Shown: positions 56,039 through 64,000 of the stretch, in pieces
Layout: each line of letters begins with the position of its first letter
How positions within the stretch are numbered: the stretch's first letter is position 1
From: Mycobacterium sp. DL440
GTDB taxonomy: Bacteria; Actinomycetota; Actinomycetes; Mycobacteriales; Mycobacteriaceae
Assembly: GCF_011745145.1 (NCBI RefSeq)
Contig: NZ_CP050191.1
Span: 3,024,296-3,088,295 of the forward strand
Reading direction: 5' to 3'
DNA: 64,000 nucleotides
Notes under the pieces: generated by a model
What the model saw: only the letters and a program-made list of their open reading frames with translations
The model's database searches: none
What the model was told of the DNA's origin: nothing
Translations under genes and position numbers: made by a program

Positions 56039-56863
56039 ATGACCCAGGGAAACACTCCGCGACCACCCGAAGGTGACTGGCTCGGCACCCCGTACCTCAC
56101 GTTCGAGCGGCGGGGTCCGTTCGGCGTGGTCACCCTGGACCGGCCCGAGGCCCGCAACGCGATGACGCCGGCCATGTACTTCGGCATCCGCTACGCCGTC
56201 ACCCACGTCGAGGCGGACCCCGACCTGGCGGGCCTGCTGATCACCGGCACCGCAGACGTGTTCGCCCCCGGCGGTGATCTCGGCGGCGGCAACGGTGTGG
56301 ACGACTGGATGAGCTTCGGAGCGGCCCTTTCGATGGACGTCACCCCGTTCGAAATGCTGCGCCAGTCGGTCAAACCGGTGGTGAGCGCGGTCAACGGGTT
56401 GTGCCAGGGCGGTGGACTGCAGATCGCGATCTGCAGTGACATGGCGGTGGTCAGCGACCGCGCCACATTCCGGGTGCCCGAGTTGTACCGCGGCATCGCC
56501 GACACCTACTACAGCCAGATGCTGGCCCGCCTGATCGGCCCGGTCCGCACCCGCGACCTGATGTTCACCGGCCGCACCCTCAGTGCGCAGGAGGCCGTCG
56601 ACTGGGGCATGGTCGCCCGGATCGTGCCGCACGACGAATTGATCGCTGCCGCAACCGAAGTGCTCGCCCAATGCTGCCGGACCGCACCCCGGGCACGCGG
56701 GGTGGTCAAGTCCAGCCTGGACAGCTACATGGGCCTCTACGACCGGATCGGCATGAAGGCCAGCTACAACGGCGACGAGGCCGCCGAGGGATTCCGCGCG
56801 TTCAAGGCTCGACGCTCACCGGAGTGGGTCCACCCGGACCTGCGCGTCGATGGCCGACTCTAG
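56039..56863 (+). CDS. Enoyl-CoA hydratase/isomerase family protein
   Basis: 274 residues, crotonase fold. FGVVTLDRPEARNAMTPAM, the oxyanion-hole segments FAPGGDLGGGNGV and VNGLCQGGGLQIAICSDMAVVSD, and RIVPHDELIAAATEVLAQ are present. Neither standard catalytic Glu position of hydratases is obvious, so the exact reaction is open. ATG 56039 lies 45 bp after rbsK. The stop overlaps the convergent hydrolase gene by 4 bp. Confidence 0.78.
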   Translation: MTQGNTPRPPEGDWLGTPYLTFERRGPFGVVTLDRPEARNAMTPAMYFGIRYAVTHVEADPDLAGLLITGTADVFAPGGDLGGGNGVDDWMSFGAALSMDVTPFEMLRQSVKPVVSAVNGLCQGGGLQIAICSDMAVVSDRATFRVPELYRGIADTYYSQMLARLIGPVRTRDLMFTGRTLSAQEAVDWGMVARIVPHDELIAAATEVLAQCCRTAPRARGVVKSSLDSYMGLYDRIGMKASYNGDEAAEGFRAFKARRSPEWVHPDLRVDGRL

Positions 56864-59493
56864 ACGCTGACCAGTTCCTCCCTGGCAGCTGCCGCGGGCT
56901 GCACATTGGCTCCGGGTCCTGCCGTCGGCAGGGACACCTCGACACCGGAGATGTTGATGGCGCCGAACTCGGTGAAGTTGAGGAACGGCGTGGCCGAAGT
57001 GGTGATCTGCACCGTGGCGGTGTGGCCGGGCTCCAGCGTGTAGGCCACGGCTTCCATCGGAATGGTGACGGTGTGCTCCTTGCCGTCGAGGGTGACGGGC
57101 ACCGCCGTGACGATGTTGCCGATCACCTGCCCGGTTTGGTCGTCGATGATCTGGGCGTAGACGTGGCGGCTGGTGCCGATACCGGAGTACGTCATCGTCA
57201 ACTCGGGCGCACCCACGATCTGGGTGGCCGTGCCCGACGGCGCGGTCACCTTGACGTTCACCGCGTTCGCCGCCTTGGTACCGTCCCCGAGCCCGAACGG
57301 AATCCCCGCCGCGCCCGGGCCGGAGCCACCGAGAATCGGGACGATCCCCAGTAGCCCGCCGCTGCCCGACGCGGTGACCGGAGTCCCGGTGAAATTCGCG
57401 TCGGTCGGCAGGAGATCGGACGTGTAGTGGTCACCGTTCTGGTCGATCCACTGGAACTTGGGAAGCCCGTCGTCCAAGGCTTCGCCCTTGTGCTTGACGT
57501 AGGCGTCCAGCCAGCTCAGGGTCGCGGTCTGGACCATCTCGTCACTGTCACCGGGTGGGGTCTCGCAGTTGCCGTGGCCTCCGCAGAACCAGACCATCTT
57601 CACCGGCACGCCGTTGGCGTCCAGGATCTGTGCGTTGTCGATGGCCTGCTGCAGCGGGAACAGCACGTCGACGGTGCCCTGGATGATCAGCGTCGGCGCG
57701 GTGATCTTGTTGACCAGGACGCTCGGCCCGCTGCTGGCCAGCAGGGCTTGTTGCTCGGGCGTGAGAACACCCAGCAGTGCACCGGTGAAGATGCCGCCGT
57801 ACAGCTGCGAATTGATGTTCGCGCCCGACGTCACCAGGGACAGCAGAAGCAGTGCCGCGTAGGACGTCTTGAACGCCTCGTTGGGGTAGAGCGAGCTGTT
57901 CAGCGAGTTCCACGCGATGGTCGGGACGATGGCGTCGATCCGGTTGTCGGTACCTGCGGCCACCAATTGGATGCCACCGCCGTACGAGGGGCCCACCATG
58001 CCCATCCGCGGATCATTCACCCCGTCGAGCTGGGTGCCGGACTGCTTGGCGACATAGTCGATCATGGCCGAGACATCGCGGCCCTCGAAGAACGGGCTGT
58101 CCAACTGCAGAATCCCGCCCGAGTCGTGCTCGCCGCGTGAATCCCAGGTGACGACGTTGTAGCCCGCCTCCCGGAACGTGCCGACGCCGGTGGCGCCACC
58201 CGTATACGGATTGGTGTCACCCGCGCTGGACAGGCCGGCTCCACTGAAGATGGTCGGCGCCTGGTCACCTTCCTGAAGGCCCGATGCCGGGAAGTAGTTC
58301 ATGCTGATCTGCGTGCCGTCGAAGGACGTCACCTTGACCGTGTACGCCACCGGGGTGCCGGCCGGTGCCAGCTGGCCGACGTCGACATTGACGTCGACCA
58401 CCTCCGATTTGCCGATGAGCGGCGCCAGCAGGTCGTTCACAACCGGAACCTGATGCACGATCACCAGCACCTGCGGCACGAACGAGCCCACAATCGGGAT
58501 CTGTTGCAGCGCAGCGTCGAACGCCGTGGTCTCGGCGACCAGGACGGTGAATTTCTCCGTGCCGCCGCTGTCGACGACGGTCGCGTAGGGCAGGAACGTG
58601 AAGGTGCCGTTCGCCGAGTTGAGCCGGACCTTGCCGCCTGCGCTCGGGTCTCCGATCACGGTGTAGGTGAGCGGCAGACCGCTGGAACTCGTGGCCCCGG
58701 TGATGCCGTGGATGATGCCGTCGGTGATGCCGACCGAGGGACTGGCCGTGATGCCGGCGGTGGCGCTGACGGACGGTGCGACGGCCGAGGTGGAGAACTC
58801 TCGGCGCGCGGCGGCCAGCAGAACCCACCCGGCCGGCGAGTCGGCCGGTGGTGCGGTCGGCGAGTTTCCGGCCAGCGTCGTGGCGATGTCGTTGACCACG
58901 GTGGCGATCAGGCCCCGCACGGGAGCTACGGCCGCGGCCGGCGGGGGTGCCGCTTCGGCCTTGGCCGTGACTGCCGGGGTCGCTGCGGATTCGTCGGCCA
59001 CACCGGTGTAGATGGCTTCGATCATGGGCTCGCCGGCGGGTACGCCCGACGTCGGCGCCTGGGTGCGATCACGCAGCGGACGGGGCAGGTTCGGTTTGAC
59101 GAACGACAGACCGCGCGCCGGCGCTTCAGCGGGCGGGGTGGTCTTGATCTTGGCCTGCGCCCCCGAGAGCCGGTCGGTGATCGATTGCACGACATCGGAC
59201 TTCGGTGCCGTCGAACTCACGCGATGGCGACCGGGCTCACCGAGCTTGGCCGCCCGGCCCTTGATGGCTGCACGCACCGTCGCCTGCCGCGACGAGCGGG
59301 CGCTCTGCCGGTCCTTGGCAGGGCCCTTCTTGGCCGCCGGGGCCGACGAGGATTCCGACGATGTGTCGCTGGAGCCGGGCGATGCCGAGGCCACCGGGGC
59401 ACCCAGGACTTGCCCACCCAGAACGACGGCCGACCCGACCCCGAGCGCGACTGCCAATCCGCCTACCCGACCGACGTACTTTCCAGCCCCCAA
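56860..59493 (-). CDS. Large secreted alpha/beta-hydrolase (S15/CocE-like) with Ig-like domain
   Basis: 877 residues. A signal peptide (GGLAVALGVGSAVVLGGQVLGAPVASA) is followed by about 190 residues of Ala/Pro/Ser/Lys-rich linker. Residues ~230-350 look like a VCBS/cadherin-like beta domain (GLPLTYTVIGDPSAGGKV, NGTFTFLPYA). The hydrolase core has the nucleophile elbow GPSYGGGIQLVAA, Asp in IQGTVDVLFPL and His in CGGHGNCETPPGD. A C-terminal jelly-roll-like domain resembles X-Pro dipeptidyl-peptidase proteins. Peptidase or esterase; the substrate is unknown. Confidence 0.75.
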   Translation of the reverse strand: MGAGKYVGRVGGLAVALGVGSAVVLGGQVLGAPVASASPGSSDTSSESSSAPAAKKGPAKDRQSARSSRQATVRAAIKGRAAKLGEPGRHRVSSTAPKSDVVQSITDRLSGAQAKIKTTPPAEAPARGLSFVKPNLPRPLRDRTQAPTSGVPAGEPMIEAIYTGVADESAATPAVTAKAEAAPPPAAAVAPVRGLIATVVNDIATTLAGNSPTAPPADSPAGWVLLAAARREFSTSAVAPSVSATAGITASPSVGITDGIIHGITGATSSSGLPLTYTVIGDPSAGGKVRLNSANGTFTFLPYATVVDSGGTEKFTVLVAETTAFDAALQQIPIVGSFVPQVLVIVHQVPVVNDLLAPLIGKSEVVDVNVDVGQLAPAGTPVAYTVKVTSFDGTQISMNYFPASGLQEGDQAPTIFSGAGLSSAGDTNPYTGGATGVGTFREAGYNVVTWDSRGEHDSGGILQLDSPFFEGRDVSAMIDYVAKQSGTQLDGVNDPRMGMVGPSYGGGIQLVAAGTDNRIDAIVPTIAWNSLNSSLYPNEAFKTSYAALLLLSLVTSGANINSQLYGGIFTGALLGVLTPEQQALLASSGPSVLVNKITAPTLIIQGTVDVLFPLQQAIDNAQILDANGVPVKMVWFCGGHGNCETPPGDSDEMVQTATLSWLDAYVKHKGEALDDGLPKFQWIDQNGDHYTSDLLPTDANFTGTPVTASGSGGLLGIVPILGGSGPGAAGIPFGLGDGTKAANAVNVKVTAPSGTATQIVGAPELTMTYSGIGTSRHVYAQIIDDQTGQVIGNIVTAVPVTLDGKEHTVTIPMEAVAYTLEPGHTATVQITTSATPFLNFTEFGAINISGVEVSLPTAGPGANVQPAAAAREELVSV

Positions 59494-59568
59494 CGCGACC
59501 TCCTAGACCGACGTCCGGCGATGCCGAACTGTGACTCGACGCACGTTAGCGCGTCGATGTGGTCCAGA

Positions 59569-59599
59569 AGGTTAGCTTGTCAATTTTTTTTGTCGTCAA
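59569..59599 (-). promoter_or_regulatory. Possible promoter of the secreted hydrolase gene
   Basis: Minus strand: TTGACG (59594-59599), then an A8 tract, a second TTGACA (59578-59583), and TAACCT (59569-59574), about 75 bp before the ATG. TTGACG to TAACCT spacing is 19 bp. The A8 run is striking in GC-rich DNA. The remaining gap to nadE shows nothing else. Confidence 0.35.
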
Positions 59600-59627
59600 T
59601 TGGAATGGGCCGGTGGGTGAGGCAAAA

Positions 59628-61679
59628 CTACTGCTCAGGAATGCTCCGCTCGATCTCGTCGAGCCAGATCCGCGCTGACATGTCCGACGGCGCCCGCCAG
59701 TCCCCACGCGGCGACAGGGCACCGCCGTGCGACACCTTGGGGCCGTTCGGCAGCGCCGAACGCTTGAACTGTGAGAACGAGTAGAACCGCTGCGCGAAGA
59801 CCTGCAGCCAGTGCCGGATCTCTTTCAGTGAGTAGGCCGGGCGCTTGTCCTCGGGGAACCCGGTGGGCCAGTCGCCTTGGGCCGCGTCATGCCAGGCATG
59901 CCAGGCCAGGAAGGCCACCTTCGACGGACGGAAGCCGTAACGCAGCACCTGGAACAACGAAAAATCCTGCAGCACATAGGGACCGACCTTGGCCTCGCTG
60001 CTCTGGATCTCCTCGTCCTCGCCGGTGGGCACCAATTCCGGGGTGATCTCGGTGTCCAGCACCGACTGCAGCACCTCGTTTACTTCAGAGTCGTCGCCGC
60101 TGAATTGACCGGATGAGATCACCCATCGGATCAGATGCTGGATCAGGGTTTTCGGCACCCCGCCGTTGACGTTGTAGTGCGACATCTGGTCACCGACACC
60201 ATAAGTCGACCAACCCAGAGCCAGCTCCGACAGGTCACCGGTGCCGAGCACGATGCCGCCACGCTGATTGGCCAGCCGGAACAGGTAATCGGTGCGCAGG
60301 CCGGCCTGGACGTTCTCGAAGGTGACGTCGTACACCTTCTCTCCGCGGCCGAACGGATGGTCCATCTCGGTGAGCATCAGCTCGGCGGTCTTCTTGATGT
60401 CGATCTCGGCGAATGTCACGCCCAGGGCCCGACTCAGCCGGATCGCGTTGTTCTTGGTGTGCTCGCCGGTGGCGAAACCAGGCAGCGTGAACGCGAGAAT
60501 GTCACTGCGCGGGCGGTTCTCCCGATCCATCGCCCGCGCCGCCACGATCAGGGCGTGGGTGGAATCCAGGCCACCTGACACCCCAATGACCACCTTGGGG
60601 TAGTTCAGCGCCCGCAGTCGCTGCTCCAGTCCGGAGACCTGGATATTGTAGGCCTCATAGCAATCCTGTTGCAGCCGGGCGGGATCCACCGGCACGAACG
60701 GAAACCGCTCAACCTCACGCAGCAGCCCGATATCGCCCGTCGGCGGGTCGAGCTGGAACTCGACGCGGCGGAACGAATCTACTTGGGCGCCATGGTGTCT
60801 GGCATTGTCGTCGAACGTACCCATTCGCAGCCGTTCGGCGCGCAACAACTCCAGATCCACATCGGCCACCGAGCGTCGCTCACCGCGCGGGAACCGCTCG
60901 CTCTCCGCGAGCAGCAGCCCGTTCTCCCAGATCATCGTCTGGCCGTCCCAGGCCAGATCGGTGGTCGACTCACCCTCACCGGCAGCGGCATACACGTAGG
61001 CAGCCAGACACCGCGACGAGGCCGAGCGGGCCAGCAGTGCACGGTCTTCGGCGCGGCCGACGGTGATCGGGCTGCCGGAGAGATTGGCCAACACCGTCGC
61101 TCCGGCCAGCGCGGCCTGCGCGCTGGGCGGGATCGGCACGAACATGTCCTCACAGACCTCGACGTGCAACACCAGCCCGGGAAGATCAGATGCCACGAAC
61201 AGCAGGTCCGGCCCGAACGGCACCTCGGCACCGGCCACCCGGATGGTGCCGCGCACGTCGGCGCCGGTTGCCATCTGCCTGCGCTCGTAGAACTCCCGGT
61301 ACGTCGGCAGGTAGGACTTGGGGGCCACCCCGAGCACCGCACCGCGGTGGATGACGACCGCGGTGTTGTAGATGCGGTGCCGGAATCGTAGCGGTGCACC
61401 GACCACCAGCACCGGTGTCAACACCACCGAAGCCGCAACGATTTCGATGAGCGCCTGCTCTACCGACTCCAGCAGGGTGTCCTGCAGCAGGATGTCGTCG
61501 ATCGAGTAGCCCGACAGGGTCAACTCGGGGAACACCGCGACAGCCACCCCGTCGTCATGGCAGTCCTGCGCCAACCGGAGCACCGATTCGGCGTTGGCCG
61601 GCGGATCCGCCAGCGCCGTGTGGTGGGTGCAGGCGGCAACCCGCGCGAAACCGTGGCGGTAGGCGCTGTAGAAGTCCAT
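59628..61679 (-). CDS. nadE: Glutamine-dependent NAD+ synthetase
   Basis: 683 residues in two domains. The N-terminal glutaminase is a nitrilase fold with the Glu in AVFPELTLSGYS, Lys in APKSYLPTYREF and Cys in VEVCEDMF. The C-terminal synthetase has the P-loop KVVIGVSGGLDSTHALIV and LGTGDLSELALGWSTYGVGDQM. It makes NAD from NaAD, glutamine and ATP. ATG 61679 (MDFYSAYRHGF) matches the known start of the M. tuberculosis enzyme. Confidence 0.96.
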   Translation of the reverse strand: MDFYSAYRHGFARVAACTHHTALADPPANAESVLRLAQDCHDDGVAVAVFPELTLSGYSIDDILLQDTLLESVEQALIEIVAASVVLTPVLVVGAPLRFRHRIYNTAVVIHRGAVLGVAPKSYLPTYREFYERRQMATGADVRGTIRVAGAEVPFGPDLLFVASDLPGLVLHVEVCEDMFVPIPPSAQAALAGATVLANLSGSPITVGRAEDRALLARSASSRCLAAYVYAAAGEGESTTDLAWDGQTMIWENGLLLAESERFPRGERRSVADVDLELLRAERLRMGTFDDNARHHGAQVDSFRRVEFQLDPPTGDIGLLREVERFPFVPVDPARLQQDCYEAYNIQVSGLEQRLRALNYPKVVIGVSGGLDSTHALIVAARAMDRENRPRSDILAFTLPGFATGEHTKNNAIRLSRALGVTFAEIDIKKTAELMLTEMDHPFGRGEKVYDVTFENVQAGLRTDYLFRLANQRGGIVLGTGDLSELALGWSTYGVGDQMSHYNVNGGVPKTLIQHLIRWVISSGQFSGDDSEVNEVLQSVLDTEITPELVPTGEDEEIQSSEAKVGPYVLQDFSLFQVLRYGFRPSKVAFLAWHAWHDAAQGDWPTGFPEDKRPAYSLKEIRHWLQVFAQRFYSFSQFKRSALPNGPKVSHGGALSPRGDWRAPSDMSARIWLDEIERSIPEQ

Positions 61680-61736
61680 CGCGCCCATTGTCACCCGAAA
61701 AGTGTCAAGATCGGGCGACTGGGTACCAAATGACGC

Positions 61737-62276
61737 ATGAGTGATACCGCCCTGGTGGTTGTGGACATGCTCAACGCCTATCGGCATGAGGATGCCGAAC
61801 TACTGGCACCCACCGTGGCGGCGATCATCGATCCGCTGGTGGGATTGCTCGGGACCGCCCATGAGCGCGATGACGTCGATGTCATCTACGTCAACGACAA
61901 CTACGGCGATTTCACCGCACAGTTCAGCGACATCGTCACCACCGCACTGGCCGGCGAGCACCCCGATCTGGTCCGCCCGATCGTGCCCGCCGACGGCTGC
62001 CTGCTACTGACCAAAGTGCGCCACAGTGTCTTCTATGCCACCGCGCTGGATTACCTTCTGGGCCGGTTGCGCACCCGGCGGGTGGTGCTGGCCGGTCAGG
62101 TCACCGAGCAGTGCATCCTCTACAGCGCACTGGATGCCTATGTACGCCATTTCGATGTGGCGATCCCGGTGGACGCAGTCGCCCACATCGACGACGACCT
62201 GGGCGATGCCGCACGGGACATGATGCGCCGCAACATGAGCGCCAAGGTCGTGCCTGCATCCGAATGCCTGGGCTGA
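61737..62276 (+). CDS. Isochorismatase-like cysteine hydrolase
   Basis: 179 residues. ALVVVDMLNAYRHEDAELL holds the catalytic Asp, LTKVRHSVFYATALDYLL the Lys, and VVLAGQVTEQCILYSALDAY the Cys. This triad marks nicotinamidase/isochorismatase-like enzymes. Next to nadE and a sirtuin, an amide of the NAD cycle is a fair guess, but the metal-binding motif of true nicotinamidase is not evident. Divergent from nadE. Confidence 0.8.
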   Translation: MSDTALVVVDMLNAYRHEDAELLAPTVAAIIDPLVGLLGTAHERDDVDVIYVNDNYGDFTAQFSDIVTTALAGEHPDLVRPIVPADGCLLLTKVRHSVFYATALDYLLGRLRTRRVVLAGQVTEQCILYSALDAYVRHFDVAIPVDAVAHIDDDLGDAARDMMRRNMSAKVVPASECLG

Positions 62277-62298
62277 GCGACGGCCTATCCTGGCGAGC

Positions 62299-63141
62299 GT
62301 GGATGCACCCGAACTCGTCGCCCTGCTGCAGGGACGCCGCGTCGCGGTGCTGACCGGGGCCGGGATGTCGACCGATTCAGGCATCCCCGATTACCGCGGC
62401 CCCGACTCCCCGCCGAGCAATCCGATGACCATCCGACAGTTCACTGCCGATCCGGTGTTCCGCCAGCGGTACTGGGCCCGCAATCATGTCGGCTGGCGCC
62501 ACATGGACGACACCCTGCCCAATGCCGGGCACCGCGCCCTGGCCGCGCTGGAGTCCACCGGGGTGGTTGCCGGACTGATCACCCAGAACGTAGATCTCCT
62601 GCACAGCAAGGCGGGTAGCCGATCCGTGGTCAACCTGCACGGCACCTACGCACAGGTGATCTGCCTGGATTGTGGCGCGGCGATGGCCCGGGACGAGCTC
62701 GCCACTGCACTGGAGGCGGCCAATCCCGGTTTCCTCGAACGCGCCGAGGCGGTCGGCGGCATCGCGGTGGCACCCGACGCCGACGCCGTGGTCAGCGAGA
62801 CGGACTCGTTCGTCATCGTGAACTGCCCGGTCTGTACGGGCATGCTCAAACCCGACATCGTCTACTTCGGCGAGAGTGTCCCCAAACCCCGTGTCGATCA
62901 GGCGTATTCGATGATCGATGATGCCGAGGCCCTGTTGGTGGCGGGGTCCTCGCTGACCGTGTACTCCGGTTACCGCTTCGTCCGGCACGCGGCCGCACAC
63001 GGCATCCCGGTGGGGATCATCAACCGCGGGCCCACCCGCGGCGACGACCTGGCCACCGTCAAGGTCGAGGCGGGGTGTTCGGAGATGCTGGTGCTGCTGG
63101 CCGGTGAACTCAGGAGAACGTGCACGGCATCGACCGGATAG
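62299..63141 (+). CDS. Sir2-family NAD-dependent protein deacylase
   Basis: 280 residues. VAVLTGAGMSTDSGIPDYRG binds NAD, TQNVDLLHSKAG and VVNLHGT hold the catalytic His, and CLDC with CPVC bind zinc. A 30-residue insertion lies between the two Cys pairs. GTG 62299 is 22 bp after the cysteine hydrolase. It is close to family II/III sirtuins. It consumes NAD made by the neighbouring nadE product. The 3' end overlaps the convergent P450 gene by 32 bp. Confidence 0.9.
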   Translation: MDAPELVALLQGRRVAVLTGAGMSTDSGIPDYRGPDSPPSNPMTIRQFTADPVFRQRYWARNHVGWRHMDDTLPNAGHRALAALESTGVVAGLITQNVDLLHSKAGSRSVVNLHGTYAQVICLDCGAAMARDELATALEAANPGFLERAEAVGGIAVAPDADAVVSETDSFVIVNCPVCTGMLKPDIVYFGESVPKPRVDQAYSMIDDAEALLVAGSSLTVYSGYRFVRHAAAHGIPVGIINRGPTRGDDLATVKVEAGCSEMLVLLAGELRRTCTASTG

Positions 63142-64000
63142 CGTGCACGAAATTGCCCTCCAGGTAGGCCGGCTCACCGGCGGCGATGTCGGGCAGTTGA
63201 TGCAGCAGCTCACCGAAGATGGCCCGCAGCTGCGTCCGGGCCACATGAGCGCCCAGGCAGAAGTGACGCCCGCCTCCACCGAACCCCAGGTGCGGGTTGG
63301 GCTTTCGGCTCAGGTCGAAAGCCTCGGGCCGGTCGAACACGTCGGCGTCCCAGTTACCCGAGGCATAGAACATCACCACCTTCTCCCCCGCCGCGATCTG
63401 CTGCCCACCCAGTTCGACATCGACCGCGGCGGTGCGACGGAACGTCATCACCGGGGTCGCCCACCGGACGAACTCTTCTACGGCGCCACCGATCCGATCG
63501 TCGAAATCCGCCACCAGCCATGCCCGTTGATCGGGGTGGTCGGTCAGCGCCTTGAGCGCGTGACTGGTCGTCTGGCGGGTGGTGTCGTTGCCCGCCACGG
63601 CCAGCAGGACGAAGAACGCCGCAACCTCCGCATCGGTGAGGCGATCCCCATCGACTTCGGCGTGGACCAGCGCGCTGATCAAATCGTTGCCGGGGCTCTC
63701 CCTGCGTTCTGCGGCAAGCGCATTCGCCACCTGGTGCAGGTACATCTGGTTCTGCAGCAACACCTCCAGCGGGTTGCGCCCGGCCAGATAGACCGGGTCG
63801 GCCCAGGACACCAACGCGTCGGCGGCATGCGCCACCCGCTGGCGTTCGGACGCGGGGATCCCGACCATGTCCGACAGGGTGCGGATGGGAAGTTCCTTCG
63901 CGCACTGGTCGACGAAGTCCACGCCGCTGCCGACCTCTTTGAGCTCGGCCACGATCTGGCGTGCGTTCTCCTTGATCGAGGTTTCGATGCGGGCCACCTG
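63110..64000 (-). CDS. Cytochrome P450 (5' end cut by window end)
   Basis: 297 codons visible, open to base 64000. The I-helix oxygen-binding motif is VAGNDTTRQTTSHAL, the K-helix ExxR is EEFVRWATPV, and the heme loop is FGGGGRHFCLGAHVARTQL with the Cys thiolate. About 100 N-terminal residues are missing. Mycobacterial P450s of this type oxidise lipids or sterols, but the family cannot be fixed from this fragment. Confidence 0.9.
   Translation of the reverse strand, partial: QVARIETSIKENARQIVAELKEVGSGVDFVDQCAKELPIRTLSDMVGIPASERQRVAHAADALVSWADPVYLAGRNPLEVLLQNQMYLHQVANALAAERRESPGNDLISALVHAEVDGDRLTDAEVAAFFVLLAVAGNDTTRQTTSHALKALTDHPDQRAWLVADFDDRIGGAVEEFVRWATPVMTFRRTAAVDVELGGQQIAAGEKVVMFYASGNWDADVFDRPEAFDLSRKPNPHLGFGGGGRHFCLGAHVARTQLRAIFGELLHQLPDIAAGEPAYLEGNFVHAIRSMPCTFS

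Noticed and set aside
59584..59591. T8 run as an intrinsic terminator
   Set aside because: On the strand where it is a T-run no gene ends nearby and no GC hairpin precedes it. It fits better as part of the hydrolase promoter.

Overview
The window reads as a stretch of a Mycolicibacterium-like (non-tuberculous mycobacterial) chromosome. GC is high, many starts are GTG, and genes are often joined by 4-nt ATGA/GTGA overlaps. Gene order follows the M. tuberculosis Rv2383c-Rv2438c block (mbtB/mbtA/mbtI, hemN, nirA-cysH-che1, cysTWA-subI, trehalase, lepA, rnz, the Rv2409c-2411c trio, rpsT, holA, comEC/comEA, degV, octT, gpgP, rsfS, nadD, VWA/MoxR, proA, rbsK, nadE). Extra islands are inserted in it. 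No rRNA, tRNA, CRISPR array, insertion sequence or prophage was recognised.

1-5440: mycobactin genes mbtB (5' part only), mbtA and mbtI, each promoter carrying an IdeR-like iron box, then hemN/hemW. 5441-16995: a sulfur block. nirA-cysH-che1 (sulfite reductase, APS reductase, siroheme chelatase) lies behind a polycysteine leader peptide and an RNA switch that can hide or free the nirA Shine-Dalgarno. Next is a CstR-type persulfide/sulfide detoxification operon (persulfide dioxygenase-rhodanese, sulfide:quinone oxidoreductase, TauE exporter, CstR-like repressor) with three matching operators. Then comes the divergent sulfate importer subI-cysT-cysW-cysA, behind a second short leader ORF ending Ala-Cys-Cys-Arg.

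17-26 kb: two tiny membrane proteins, a GH15 trehalase, a stand-alone ANTAR protein, a methyltransferase, a quinone oxidoreductase, and a four-gene unit (NtaA/SnaA-type monooxygenase, APC permease, double GNAT acetyltransferase, DszC/SfnB-type monooxygenase) that may salvage sulfur from an organosulfur compound. 26-33 kb: lepA, an Rv2405-like PemK-domain protein, and an ABC importer with two tandem paralogous lipoprotein receptors under a cobalamin riboswitch, so probably a corrinoid importer.

33-47.9 kb: acetyltransferase, CBS protein, RNase Z, an F420-type oxidoreductase with a MarR-controlled membrane gene, the transglutaminase/alpha-E/ATP-grasp trio, rpsT, holA, comEC/comEA, a slipin, a DHDPR-like oxidoreductase, and a self-regulated wHTH/membrane pair with twin operators. 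48-64 kb: DegV, the methylglucose lipopolysaccharide genes octT and gpgP, rsfS, nadD, VWA/MoxR, proA, rbsK, an enoyl-CoA hydratase-like protein, a large secreted alpha/beta-hydrolase, nadE, an isochorismatase-like hydrolase, a sirtuin and a P450 cut by the window end.
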